Of a stretch of DNA of 64,000 nt, positions 36,850-46,296 are shown piece by piece (the first letter of the stretch is position 1; every line of letters begins with the position of its first letter). The DNA comes from Pseudeuparius sepicola. Its lineage: Eukaryota > Arthropoda > Insecta > Coleoptera > Anthribidae. Position numbers and translations under genes: made by a program. The notes beneath the pieces were generated by a model. The model saw only the letters and a list, made by a program, of their open reading frames with translations, searched no databases and was not told where the DNA came from. The stretch is taken from the NCBI GenBank assembly GCA_963920635.1, contig OY987308.1, positions 7,444,225 to 7,508,224 on the forward strand. The letters are read 5' to 3'.

Positions 36850-37074
36850 GTGATATATGGTAGGGCTTGTTGAGAATTTACAGAAACACGCACTACGTCA
36901 CAAAAACATCTATTTAAAAATCTCACAATTTAAGTATACAATCGTACTATGCTATCGAATACCCGTAGCCAACTGTGTCTTCGACACAGTGCAGACCAAA
37001 ATAAACACCTTAGTTTTTTACATCGTACCTATACGGCGAAACAATAATCTCAATAAGATATGAATATATCACAC
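36850..37074 (-). repeat. 3' LTR of the Ty3/gypsy element
   Basis: It begins GTGATATATGGTAGGGCTTG and ends GAATATATCACAC; by eye every base matches the copy at 41261-41485. It lies at the 3' end of the minus-strand gag-pol. Confidence 0.9.
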
Positions 37075-37111
37075 ACCTCCCCCCTACATAAAATGTTCAA
37101 ATGAAAAAAAA

Positions 37112-40100
37112 TTACAATTTGTCGTATACTAATCTATCAATTTGTTTTCTTTCGCGTTTAGGGCGTTCACCTTGAGCACTACACTGCACATTTTCCACTT
37201 TTTCTACATCATCTACTGGACTAGGCATATCATCCACAATATTTTCAGATACTTCAAAATTTTCTTGCTGATTGCCATTTATTAAAGAAGATTCATACAA
37301 GTGAATTTTTTTTATTTGATTGACGTGAATGTAAGTCGTTTTACCAATTTTTTTTACAATGGTTCCCTTTATCCAAGTAACTTTATTTATTTTTCTATAA
37401 TCTTTAACAATTACGGTTTCGCCAACATTAAATAATACAACTCGACGACCTTTGTGGTACTTTCTTTGTTTATTTTGACTTATTAAAACTTTATTTTGTA
37501 GATCGTTATTACTTATAGACTTTTCGGGTCTAAGCAAATCAAAACGCGTTCGTAATTTCCGGTTAAACATTAATTCTGCTGGGCTAAGTCCTGTACTGCA
37601 GTGTTTTGTGTTTCTATAATCGAACAAAAAATTATTCAATGCCCAGTTAATGTCTAATGTACTATTTTTCCCTAACGCATTTTTGAGAGCGTTTTTTATC
37701 GTTTTAACTGCGTTTTCCGCCGCTCCGTTTGAAGATGGGTGAAAAGGAGGAGATGTAACATGTTGCAAACTATTCTTTGATAAAAATAACTGAAATTCGT
37801 TTGAACAAAATGTCGTTGCATTATCTGTCACTATTTTGTGTGGAAGACCAAAACGGGCAAATAATGATCGCAAAACTTCAATCGTTACTTTGGAGGTTAT
37901 TGAATTGAGAGGAAACACCTCAACCCATTTTGAATATGCATCCATTACAATTAAAAACTGTTTATTCAAAAACGGCCCCATGAAATCTAAATGCAAGCGG
38001 GACCATACTTCTTGCGGATAAGGCCATGGGGTAAGTATTGCCTTGTCTGGTGATTTTTTATGAATTAAACAATTTTCACATGATTGACAAATTTGTTCAA
38101 TCTGTTTGTCTAAACCAGGCCACCAGAAGTATGATCGGGCTAGGCTTTTCATTTTTACTACGCCCATGTGACTGGCATGAAGCTGTTTAAGTAATTCGGG
38201 ACGTAATATAAAAGGAATTATTATTCGATTATTCCATATTACACAGTCGGATTCTAAACTAAGATCATTTCTGATACGAAAATACGTTTTAAGTTCATCT
38301 GGAACCTTGTTCGGCCAGCCGTTCTTTATAAAATTTATAACTTTATTTAAACTTGCATCTTTGGCAGTTTTCAATTTAACAAGATTAAAATTAATTGGAA
38401 AATCTGTATTATTAGAAAAATAATTTACAAAATTGATTTCGTCGGCATGGCTGTCTTCGTTCGGGTTTTCCAGAGGTAACCTTGATAGAGAATCGGCATA
38501 ATTTTGATTCGATTTCACAAAACAAATTTCATAATCAAAATTTGACAAGATAATTGACCATCTTCTTAATCGATTTGCTGAAAATTGGGGAATACCCTTT
38601 TCTGGATTAAAAATGTACGTTAGCGGTTTATGGTCAGTTACTAAATAAAATTTAACTCCATAAATGTACTGAAAAAATTTTGATACTCCAAAAACTAAAG
38701 AAAGAGCCTCTTTTTCAATTTGGCTATATTTTTCTTCAGATTTTGACAGTGTGCGGCTTGCGTAAGCAATAGGTCTTTCGGATTTGTCTGGCATAATATG
38801 GCTAAGAACAGCACCAATACCATAATTTGACGAATCTGTACATAATCTTATGGGTAAATCCGGATTAAAATGCACCAGAACATCAGCCGACGCAAGTAAT
38901 TTTTTTACCTTGCAAAAAGCTTTGTCACATTCTTGTGACCAAACCCAATCTATATCTGCTTTTAACAGCTGGTACAACGGATGTAAAATCATGGATAAAT
39001 TTCTTATAAATTTTCCATAAAAATTTACCATTCCAAGAAAAGATTTTAATTGTGTTACATTACCCGGAATTGGAGCATTTTTTATGGCTAAAATCTTTTC
39101 TTCGGAAGTATATACACCGCGACTGTCAATAATGTAACCTAAGTAAGATATTGAAGGTTTGAAAAATTCACATTTATTCAAACACAAACGTAGGCCAGCC
39201 TCTTGTAATCTAAACAGAACTTTTCTTAATCGTTCAATGTGTTGTTGTCGGTCACACCCGGTAACCAAAATATCATCAAGAAAAACAATGGTTCCGTCAA
39301 TATCTTGCAACAAAGAATCCATAATTTTTTGAAATTTCGCCGGCAAACTAGCAATACCAAAAGGAGCTCTCGTGTAACGAAATAAACCCTTGTGGGTGGA
39401 TATTGTAACTAATTCCCGAGATTTGTCATCCAATAATATTTGCTGATAAGCTGAAGACAAATCTAATTTTGTAAAATGTGTACCGCCCTGTAATTTAACT
39501 AGAAGCTCCTCCACTCTTGGAAGGGGGTATTTATCGATTTCAATGTAAGGATTCACACTAACTTTAAAATCACCACAAATTCGTACTGCACCATTTTGTT
39601 TCAAAACTGGAACAATTGGTGTTCCCCATTCGCTAAATTGAACAGATTCTATTACTCCTTGAGCTTGTAATCGCTCCAGTTCTTGTTCAACTTTTCCCTT
39701 TATCGCAAAAGGTAATGGGCGAGGTCGAAAAAATTTTGGTTTGACTAAACTATTTTTTAAATCTAAAGAAATAGTTCCTTTGGTAAATGTACCCAAACCT
39801 GGCAAAAAAACTTGTTTATATTTCTGAAGTAAAATTTTTAAATCAGCAGGTAGCTCAGCCTCAACAAAATTAAGGTTTTCTTTTGGAACAACGACAAGTC
39901 CAAATAGATAATAAAAATCTCTACCTAACAAAGGTGGTCCAATTGAATTACTTATTACATGAATTTTTAATTCTTTTTCCTGATTATTAAAGAAAATTTT
40001 ACAAGTAAAATATCCTGTCGTTGTTAGATAATTTCCATCATAAACAATAAAAAAGGTATCAGGTGGCATTAAGGATTTATGAGAAAAATTAGATATAAAA

Positions 40101-41179
40101 TAATTTTCCGAAACAACACTACGCGCAGAACCTGTGTCTAATGTGTAAACACAAGACTTTTTATCGACAAAAATTTTTATTTTAATCGGAGGATTTCGTG
40201 TAGAATCTCGCTTCGAATCTAACGAAAACAATGAAGCCCCCGATTCTTCTAAAAAATGCTGGCTATTATTTTGATATGCCTTATTATTATTGTATTTTTT
40301 AGAACACATTGGAGCCAAATGCCCTTTATTTTTACATTTGTAGCAAAAACATTCGCGGAATGAGCACTTATCTGCCTGATGGTTTCTTCGTCCGCATACA
40401 CCGCATTTCGGTGCCCTTGGAGCGCCTGCCGCGGTACCATAATATGATGGCCCGGGCCCGGCGACGGCGGCGATGGCGGTTTGGTGGGGGGCGCGGGGGG
40501 TACCCTGCGCTCTGGCCGCCGCCTGCTGACTGCCGCTCCTGCCGGTACCGCCGCCCCCGATTCCGCGAGTGTGCGCAGAACCATTCCTTATCGATCGGCT
40601 GCTGGCGTACTGAAGTTCCACTGGTTCCTTTTTGATACCCAAATTCTCGTAGGAATTTAAATGCTGGTGTGCGGCGGCCTTGGCCGTCGCTATCTCTACG
40701 ACATTCTCCAATGTCACTGTTTTCTTTTCTTCAAAAAGTCGGTCTTGAATTGCGCCTTTGTCATATCCAATAATGAACTGGTCTCTCAGAATCTGCTGTA
40801 GCTGATTTGTTTCAAAATAGCACAAGTTGGCTAATTCACGAACTCTTGCACACCATTCTCTTGCTGATTCGGTAGGTAGTTTTCGGGAAGTATAAAACTT
40901 ATAACGTGCTGCAAAAACTGACATTGTGGGTTTGAAATACTCCGATAACAGTTTCACCAATTCATCGTATTTCTTTTTTTCGGGTTCAGTCGGCAAACAC
41001 AAATTATGCACCAATTTATATGCGTCTTCTGTGAGTGCGTTAAGCAGTATAGCTCTTCTTCTATCCACATCAATGATTTCATTTGCTAGAAAATAATTTT
41101 CCAGTCTTCTTTTGAAAATAACCCAATCGGCATTGGCAGGGTCGAATTCTCGAAGATGTCCAAAATTCGTGGTTGCCAT
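37112..41179 (-). CDS. Gag-Pol polyprotein of the Ty3/gypsy element, intact
   Basis: 1355 codons from the ATG at 41179. Gag occupies the first ~240 residues; Cys/His zinc knuckles (CGVCGRRNHQADKC and a second, CYKCKNKGHLAPMC) lie at ~256-290. The aspartic protease DTGSA is near 350. Reverse transcriptase has FLDD near 634 where many families have YxDD. RNase H has TDSS near 781 and a TDHKPL segment. Integrase has the HHCC zinc finger near 1000-1037 and D, D, E in LDFMG, TDN and AAENAVK near 1063, 1118 and 1153. This resembles K02A2.6-like or mag-type elements. A GC-rich, Gly/Ala/Pro-rich insert (40430-40590) in gag contrasts with the AT-rich remainder. All catalytic motifs are present and the frame is open, so it could be functional. 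Confidence 0.95.
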   Translation of the reverse strand: MATTNFGHLREFDPANADWVIFKRRLENYFLANEIIDVDRRRAILLNALTEDAYKLVHNLCLPTEPEKKKYDELVKLLSEYFKPTMSVFAARYKFYTSRKLPTESAREWCARVRELANLCYFETNQLQQILRDQFIIGYDKGAIQDRLFEEKKTVTLENVVEIATAKAAAHQHLNSYENLGIKKEPVELQYASSRSIRNGSAHTRGIGGGGTGRSGSQQAAARAQGTPRAPHQTAIAAVAGPGPSYYGTAAGAPRAPKCGVCGRRNHQADKCSFRECFCYKCKNKGHLAPMCSKKYNNNKAYQNNSQHFLEESGASLFSLDSKRDSTRNPPIKIKIFVDKKSCVYTLDTGSARSVVSENYFISNFSHKSLMPPDTFFIVYDGNYLTTTGYFTCKIFFNNQEKELKIHVISNSIGPPLLGRDFYYLFGLVVVPKENLNFVEAELPADLKILLQKYKQVFLPGLGTFTKGTISLDLKNSLVKPKFFRPRPLPFAIKGKVEQELERLQAQGVIESVQFSEWGTPIVPVLKQNGAVRICGDFKVSVNPYIEIDKYPLPRVEELLVKLQGGTHFTKLDLSSAYQQILLDDKSRELVTISTHKGLFRYTRAPFGIASLPAKFQKIMDSLLQDIDGTIVFLDDILVTGCDRQQHIERLRKVLFRLQEAGLRLCLNKCEFFKPSISYLGYIIDSRGVYTSEEKILAIKNAPIPGNVTQLKSFLGMVNFYGKFIRNLSMILHPLYQLLKADIDWVWSQECDKAFCKVKKLLASADVLVHFNPDLPIRLCTDSSNYGIGAVLSHIMPDKSERPIAYASRTLSKSEEKYSQIEKEALSLVFGVSKFFQYIYGVKFYLVTDHKPLTYIFNPEKGIPQFSANRLRRWSIILSNFDYEICFVKSNQNYADSLSRLPLENPNEDSHADEINFVNYFSNNTDFPINFNLVKLKTAKDASLNKVINFIKNGWPNKVPDELKTYFRIRNDLSLESDCVIWNNRIIIPFILRPELLKQLHASHMGVVKMKSLARSYFWWPGLDKQIEQICQSCENCLIHKKSPDKAILTPWPYPQEVWSRLHLDFMGPFLNKQFLIVMDAYSKWVEVFPLNSITSKVTIEVLRSLFARFGLPHKIVTDNATTFCSNEFQLFLSKNSLQHVTSPPFHPSSNGAAENAVKTIKNALKNALGKNSTLDINWALNNFLFDYRNTKHCSTGLSPAELMFNRKLRTRFDLLRPEKSISNNDLQNKVLISQNKQRKYHKGRRVVLFNVGETVIVKDYRKINKVTWIKGTIVKKIGKTTYIHVNQIKKIHLYESSLINGNQQENFEVSENIVDDMPSPVDDVEKVENVQCSAQGERPKRERKQIDRLVYDKL

Positions 41180-41260
41180 CTTGCACTTCTACTTGCGTGG
41201 ATTTTGCGGAAAATCGTTAATATGAACTTCTTTTCCCGCATGTAACTCGTCGCCACTTTT

Positions 41261-41485
41261 GTGATATATGGTAGGGCTTGTTGAGAATTTACAGAAACAC
41301 GCACTACGTCACAAAAACATCTATTTAAAAATCTCACAATTTAAGTATACAATCGTACTATGCTATCGAATACCCGTAGCCAACTGTGTCTTCGACACAG
41401 TGCAGACCAAAATAAACACCTTAGTTTTTTACATCGTACCTATACGGCGAAACAATAATCTCAATAAGATATGAATATATCACAC
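41261..41485 (-). repeat. 5' LTR of the Ty3/gypsy element
   Basis: Identical by eye to 36850-37074. Being upstream of the minus-strand gag-pol it should carry the promoter. The split transposase frame resumes right after the ACTTT that follows it. Confidence 0.9.
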
Positions 41486-42089
41486 ACTTTAAACTTGATA
41501 TTCCACAACAACTACGATTGAATGCAAGAGGAGTTCCGCCCGATAAAAAAAAAGATATCATTTCAAATCTTTGCCCATTGATGCCCGAAAACAGACGAGA
41601 ATTTTGGTTACAGTTGCCGGAAACTTATGGAGTAGATGACCTGATTGATAAAGAATAAAACGAATTATTATTTTGTCTCATTTAACTATATGAAAACTTT
41701 TATTCAAGAAACTGTGTTTATTTTTTCTTCGATATTGTTTTAAATTATTTCCCTAACACATTGCAGTCAATTAATATCTTATGCATTTAATAATACTACA
41801 TCATTTTAATATTTATTTGCTTACTGCTGAAAACAATTTACCTCGATATACCATTTTTTTTTAAAAGAATTTTGGCAAAAGGCAGTAAGTGATTTTTCTC
41901 TGCAGGATATACATTTCGTGATTACTTAATATACTGTAATAAAAAGAGGTTTTTTAAATACAATTTTAGATACATAACATTAAATATTAATCAAAGGCAG
42001 ATTAGAGTGTAAATAAATTTCTTAAAACATTAATATTTCCATTTTTACTTTTCTGCACATACTGCCCTTTACCTTTTCACGGCAGCATT

Positions 42090-42181
42090 AACTTTAGTAC
42101 TGAGTTGACGAGGTTGTCGCGTTTTCTTATAAACTTTAGTACTGACTTGACGAGGATGCCGCGTTTTCTTACAAACTTTAG
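42090..42181 (-). repeat. 42-bp tandem repeat within the basic-protein gene
   Basis: AACTTTAGTACTGA starts at 42090 and 42132, and AACTTTAG again at 42174, a 42-bp period. Being a multiple of three, it repeats 14 residues (KKTR.PRQ.STKV pattern) without changing the frame. Confidence 0.8.
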
Positions 42182-42214
42182 CTTGTTTAGTATGTAGATT
42201 ATATCTTACAACCA

Positions 42215-42892
42215 TTATTCTGAAAATTTTTTCACGTGCAGTCTTATCGTAACTGTTTCCCCACTGAAATAAACTAAATCTCCGTCTTGATCGAGTATTT
42301 GAATATTGACATTACTTATAATTTTTACATTGACAGGAAAATAAATAATATTCTGAGGTGTCTCTATAATTTTAAAACCTGGTCCTACGCTAGGAGAAAA
42401 TTGATGAACAATATGGACCGGTGTACCATTATAGTATGAACCTGCCGCTATGCTGCAGTCGATACATATAGCATTCACTTTAATTACATTTGCTGGATAA
42501 TCCGACACATGTTTTCCTGGTTCTAGAATACCGTTCTTAAAACCTAAAATTTTTCCGATTGATCCATCATCAAATTGAATCGGTTTCCCATTTTCAATAA
42601 TGGTATGAAGTGTGTTATTATTAGATGAAATTCTCAGAACAGAATCAATAGTTTCTAATTCCTCACGTACAAATTTATTTTTATCATCTAACTCATATGC
42701 ACCGGAGGGTATAGTTATTGTTACATGTCCACAAGTAAATTTATTATTTCTTTCGTCGATATTAGGAATTGCGTTAAATGTTTCAAAATTTATTAAACCA
42801 ACAACGTACTCACCATCATCTAAATAAATTGGTGGGTTAAAATTAGCTGACAATACATTTGTCGTACCTGATAAGACTAATGTGAAAGACAT
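42215..42892 (-). CDS. Polinton penton / minor capsid protein
   Basis: 225 residues from the ATG at 42892, intact. The start (SFTLVLSGTTNVLSANFNPP) followed by the LDDGEYVVGLINFETFNAIPNI block, and the later YYNGTPVHIVHQFSP segment, match the single-jelly-roll minor capsid (penton) proteins of insect Polintons. Penton proteins sit at virion vertices. Its stop overlaps the ATG of the basic-protein frame (TAATG), pointing to coupled expression in the leftward virion block. It is one of the few undamaged genes here. Confidence 0.8.
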   Translation of the reverse strand: MSFTLVLSGTTNVLSANFNPPIYLDDGEYVVGLINFETFNAIPNIDERNNKFTCGHVTITIPSGAYELDDKNKFVREELETIDSVLRISSNNNTLHTIIENGKPIQFDDGSIGKILGFKNGILEPGKHVSDYPANVIKVNAICIDCSIAAGSYYNGTPVHIVHQFSPSVGPGFKIIETPQNIIYFPVNVKIISNVNIQILDQDGDLVYFSGETVTIRLHVKKFSE

Positions 42893-42928
42893 GATACTAC
42901 TTGTACAACCAACTCTTTTCTAACTTAC

Positions 42929-43334
42929 TTAGCACCGTGTCGAATTCTTATAAAGAAATTTTAAAACCAAATGTCCGCAATTATTAGAATTATATTTTTG
43001 AAATCGGTCATAATTGTATGTTATATTATTATTACCATCGCTAAAGAAATATTTTATAACTTCTCAAATTTCCGTAACTATCGAAATAATTAATATATTT
43101 TCCTTTTTTTATATAACATGTCCAGTGAGAACCGTCTCCCCGATCATCATCTAAATTTATAATGCCTGATTCGTATTTTTTTATTTTTTTCGGTAATTGG
43201 TTACGCATAAACACATTTCGAAAATAGGGATTTTTTAATATTTCTACATATTTTAACAAATCAATATTGGTGAGTGGGCGGTGTGGTAGTCTTTTTAGCA
43301 GTTTTTTTGTTATGGTTTTAAGTAAAGACCGCAA
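42929..43334 (-). pseudogene. Polinton adenovirus-type cysteine protease, frameshifted
   Basis: The ATG at 43334 lies inside the end of the preceding gene (17-bp overlap). The catalytic His is in GSHWTCY and an acidic residue follows in NYFDSYG, as in the C5/Ulp1 fold. The frame then breaks near 43050; the catalytic Cys (NNCGHLVLKFLY) lies in the next frame, which ends at 42929. In adenoviruses and Polintons this enzyme cleaves virion precursors. One frameshift separates His from Cys, so no active enzyme is made. Confidence 0.8.
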
Positions 43335-44091
43335 CCTTGTTTGTAAGGTTTAAATAAAGTCCTTTTCCAACTTTTAATTGTTCAATGGCTCTGTTATGTC
43401 TCTTTGCTTCTTCTAGCGTATCCCTTGCTGCTTTTGCATCGTTGACCGCTTTTGCAATTCCAGCCGCTCCTCCAGTTAGTGCTCCTAGTGCTGACAGACC
43501 CGCGAACAGAGGAATTAGGGGTAGTAAGCCCCCTTGATATGTTGGGAATTTTATTATACGTCCTCTAGGTTTCTTAATTCGTTTTCGCTTTAATGCTGTT
43601 AAAGCTGATGTTGCAACTTTTTTAATGCCTGTATGTTTTGTTCCAATAATTGCATTTCTTGCTACAGCCTCAATAAACGATATAGCTTTTCCTATTTTAG
43701 TTTTCCTCTTTTTATTTCGTAAACCCATTCCTAATTTTCTTTTTACCTTCATTGCACCCGCAACACCTACAGCAGCTATCCGCTCTCCTATTTTACCTGA
43801 TTCAATTCTTTCTATAGCTTTTTGTTCTAATAGTTTGTCTGCTTGATGTCGATTTTCTAAATCTTCAAACTTTGAGTATGCTATATCGTGTTCTTTACAA
43901 GCTTCGTCTAAAGGGTTAATGCCGCGATCCCCCCTTAATAACCTCTTTTTGAGTTTGGTCCCAGGACCGCAAAAATTGTATGACGGCAAGTGCAGTTCCA
44001 CCGGCAACTTATTTATGAATTTATTAAGAAGTCCGGAACCTTTCTTACCGAATAATCTTTTGGAACTAACCAAACCATCGTAGGAGGACAT
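43318..44091 (-). CDS. PLA2-domain and pX-like minor virion protein
   Basis: 257 residues, intact, first gene of the leftward block. Residues ~38-75 have a parvovirus-VP1-type phospholipase A2 core: YNFCGPGTKL (Ca-binding loop) and DEACKEHDIAY with the catalytic His-Asp pair. Residues ~105-190 are very basic (for example RNKKRKTKIGK, KRKRIKKPRGR). A Gly/Ala-rich hydrophobic stretch (GGLLPLIPLFAGLSALGAL, about 193-215) resembles adenovirus core protein pX. PLA2 domains in virions help membrane crossing during entry; a similar role here is an inference. It starts ~85 bp from the oppositely oriented ATPase gene, so a shared bidirectional promoter is likely. Confidence 0.8.
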   Translation of the reverse strand: MSSYDGLVSSKRLFGKKGSGLLNKFINKLPVELHLPSYNFCGPGTKLKKRLLRGDRGINPLDEACKEHDIAYSKFEDLENRHQADKLLEQKAIERIESGKIGERIAAVGVAGAMKVKRKLGMGLRNKKRKTKIGKAISFIEAVARNAIIGTKHTGIKKVATSALTALKRKRIKKPRGRIIKFPTYQGGLLPLIPLFAGLSALGALTGGAAGIAKAVNDAKAARDTLEEAKRHNRAIEQLKVGKGLYLNLTNKVAVFT

Positions 44092-44575
44092 ACTTATATA
44101 ACTGACGAATATTTTATATGAAATCGCTTAAATATAACAGGGGTTCTGTTTTGATTAGTATATAAAGTGTGAGCATGAAGATCGTTAAACAAAATTTTTC
44201 TCTTCCTGTTAAAAACCATGATTTGGAAATAGCTACATTCCGGAAACACGGAAATTTATTCCCAGGAAATTGTAAGCGGGCTTTAATTATCGGACCCTCC
44301 GGTTGTGGCAAGACAAATGTTATGATTAGTCTCATAGAAGAACCTCATGGTTTACGCTTTGAAAATATATATATTTATTCAAAATCTCTAAATCAGTCAA
44401 AATATCAATACCTACGTGAACTCTTCAAACCTCTTAGAAAAATTGGATACTTTGAAAGTGAAAAGGAAGATGAAATAGTGTCGCCAAACGATATAAAATT
44501 AAATTCTCTAATAATATTTGATGATGTGGTGTGTTGCAGTCAAAGCTTTATAAGAAATTACTTTTGTTTTGGGCG

Positions 44576-44742
44576 AGTAACATCCCTGTATTTGTACATG
44601 TAGCTAAAGATAACATTACGCTGAGTCTGCTTCTCTGAATTTATAAATATAACCCATGTAATTTCAACAGACACTTCTTGTTCGCTGCTCGTCATTAAAC
44701 ATTGTTTTTAAAAACGGTTTCTTTCATTGACAGCCCTTAACT
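44576..44742 (+). repeat. 5' LTR of the errantivirus
   Basis: 167 bp, AGTAACATCCCTG...CCCTTAACT, the same by eye as 51934-52100. It is followed directly by the tRNA-Ser-type primer site, whose first T is the last LTR base. Confidence 0.9.
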
Positions 44743-45190
44743 GGCGCAGTCGTTTGGACTTTTAGCGAAACGAAAAACCAAAAATCGGTACCTTTCGGTC
44801 TCTTTCAAGAGTTCATTCGCAAAAGAACCAATCGGTCGGCGATTCGCGCGCGCGGAATCCAAAAATCGGCACTTTCGCCACGTGAACGTCGATACCAAGG
44901 GCCAACGGTCAGTGAAGCAGCCGTCGAGACGACAGGAGCAAGATAGTCAGCAAGGGTGGTCTAGCATCGATCCAACCCTCCTCTGCAGCAGAACAAGCAT
45001 CGTATGTGAGCAGAACCCTAGGTTAAGACGCCTGGTTGGAGACACACATCGCTCGTCCTAGAGGCACCGTAGTTTAAGAAGAAAAAAGAAGAGTGAAAAT
45101 GAGAATCATCGTTTTTCTACTAGTGTAAGTGTAAATTGTGCTTTTTGTTTTAACTTTTTGTGCGTGTTTTACCCAAACTGGAAGATTTAG
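44743..45190 (+). other. Errantivirus leader with possible splice donor
   Basis: The untranslated leader runs from the primer site to gag. An ATG at 45099 begins a short hydrophobic peptide (MRIIVFLL) and meets a donor-like GTAAGT at 45125. In errantiviruses env is made from a spliced RNA, so this could be the env leader exon, but I could not find an acceptor near 50210 that keeps the frame, so it stays a suggestion. Confidence 0.3.
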
Positions 45191-45200
45191 AAAATTTAAT

Positions 45201-46296
45201 ATGCTCTGTAGAAAACTTAACTTTAAATTAAATTCAGAACTTGGAAATCCAATAATCATGCCAAACGGTAATGCAATCAATTATAACCTTTTAAAATATC
45301 AAGCTGATAATATACCCCCTTTCGATGGTAACCCAAAACTCTTGCAAGGATTTGTAAACGCTTGTGAAAATTTTCTGAAAGCCTTCCAAAATGTCCAAAA
45401 TGCAGCAGACCCGATTAATATGTTTATTTGACACAATTTTGAGTAAGTTAAGAGATAGAGCGGCAGACCTTATTGCATCACGTTCAGAATTAAATAATTG
45501 GATTTTAATAAAAAACGCACTAATAGCTACTTTTGCCGATCAACGAAGTATTGATTGTCTTATTCAGGACCTAATTTCGTTAAGACCATTTCGTAATGAA
45601 ACACTCTTACAGTTCGGAATGCGAATCCAAGATACGCGTAGCCTCCTTTTTGCAAAACTTAATGGCACTAACGAGGACCGCAATATAAAAATTGTTAAAA
45701 TTAATCATTATGAAGAATTTGCTCTGAAAACCTTCATTAACGGTTTACCTTACAATATGCAGCTTGTAGTTAGGCTTAAACAACCTGATTCTCTTGAACA
45801 GGCAATGTCGTTTGTGACAGAAGAAGAAAATTTTGTTTATTTCAAGACAGGCCAAAATCAAAATTTTAGACAACCAGTACATAATAGTATTCCATACAGA
45901 CCAAAACCAACAAATTTACCGAGACCTAACAATCCTAATTTTAAACCACCACCATTTCCACAGCCAAACTTTCATTTTCCACAATATATTCCCCCAACAT
46001 TTAACCAACCACCTACATTTGGACGTTCTCCCACATTTGGAACACCTTTTAATCATTTTAATGAACCAAGACCAAGTTTCCCAAACTTTATGCAACAAAG
46101 ACCGAATTTTCAAAATTTTACTCAACAAAGACCAACTTTCACACAAAACTTCCAAAGACCTTTCCAACCCCAATTTAGACCAAACTTTCCCCAAAAAACT
46201 AATGTTACTAACATGTCTAGAACGAAACCAGAACCAATGGATACCTCAACAAGTACACTTGTAAAACAACCCCAACGTACATTTCAAAGTCAGTAA
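45201..46296 (+). pseudogene. Errantivirus gag, frameshifted
   Basis: An open piece ends at 45431 and another frame continues to 46296, so one indel lies near 45415. The helical capsid-like part includes DLISLRPFRNETLLQFGMRI and LKTFINGLPYNMQL, typical of errantivirus gag. The C-terminal third is a low-complexity region rich in Pro, Phe, Asn and Gln with repeated QQRPNFQNF-like units. There is no zinc knuckle, as in most errantiviruses. Confidence 0.75.

Larger units (their letters stand above)
36850..41485 (-). mobile_element. Complete Ty3/gypsy LTR retrotransposon, 4636 bp
   Basis: Two 225-bp LTRs (36850-37074, 41261-41485) that look identical, with a 5-bp duplication ACTTT on both sides (36845-36849, 41486-41490). 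A single intact gag-pol frame lies on the minus strand. Next to the right LTR the minus strand reads TGGCGACGAGTT shortly after the LTR end, a probable primer-binding site. Next to the left LTR a G-rich polypurine run (CTCCCCCC on the plus strand) is present. There is no env. Identical LTRs and an unbroken frame mark a very recent insertion. Confidence 0.95.
34467..41658 (+). pseudogene. Three-exon transposase split by an LTR retrotransposon
   Basis: Exons 34467-34578, 34676-34876 and 34967-36849 join through two phase-1 GT-AG introns. After the LTR element and one copy of the ACTTT duplication, the frame continues in phase from 41491 to the TAA at 41656. The protein starts acidic, then has a CxxxxCxxKI motif (CQSICINKI) and an MREHIQSFN..SHYRR block. 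Candidate catalytic acidic sites are SVDLQ and WCDNCSAQNKNW, with an AGHTFMSADS segment after them. The C-terminus has RGVPPDKKKDII and LMPENRREFW, characteristic of this arthropod transposase family. Apart from the insertion I see no break, so the transposon was probably active until recently. Confidence 0.8.
33799..42085 (+). mobile_element. DNA transposon in the Polinton (Sola-like?), 8.3 kb with a nested LTR element
   Basis: The ends are CTGCCGTGAAAAGGTAAAGG and its exact complement at 42085, matching for about 26 bp. The flanks TATT (33795-33798) and CATT (42086-42089) look like a 4-bp target duplication with one change. Without the nested 4.6-kb LTR element the transposon is about 3.65 kb and carries one spliced transposase gene. 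The transposase family is widespread in arthropods; I think it belongs near Sola (also 4-bp duplications), but this is uncertain. Confidence 0.75.
33730..42215 (-). pseudogene. Very basic small protein between penton and capsid genes, split by a transposon
   Basis: On the minus strand an ATG at 42215 overlaps the penton stop (TAATG). About 42 codons, roughly a third Lys/Arg, run to 42087, where an 8.3-kb transposon begins. On the other side, 33798-33733 stays open when one copy of the target duplication is discounted, is again basic (KRLTRKNK-type) and ends in a TAA that overlaps the capsid ATG as TAATG. The basic part contains a 42-bp, 14-residue repeat. Location and charge suggest a DNA-condensing core protein like those of adenoviruses, but that is an inference. 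It is cut by the insertion; otherwise no stop is seen. Confidence 0.55.

Noticed and set aside
36857..37063. A 68-codon open frame that occurs twice, also at 41268-41474
   Set aside because: Both copies lie inside the two LTRs of the Ty3/gypsy element; the frame is on the opposite strand to gag-pol and is a by-product of LTR duplication.
45833..46264. A second plus-strand frame of 143 codons within errantivirus gag
   Set aside because: It is an alternate-frame shadow of the Pro/Phe/Asn-rich gag tail.
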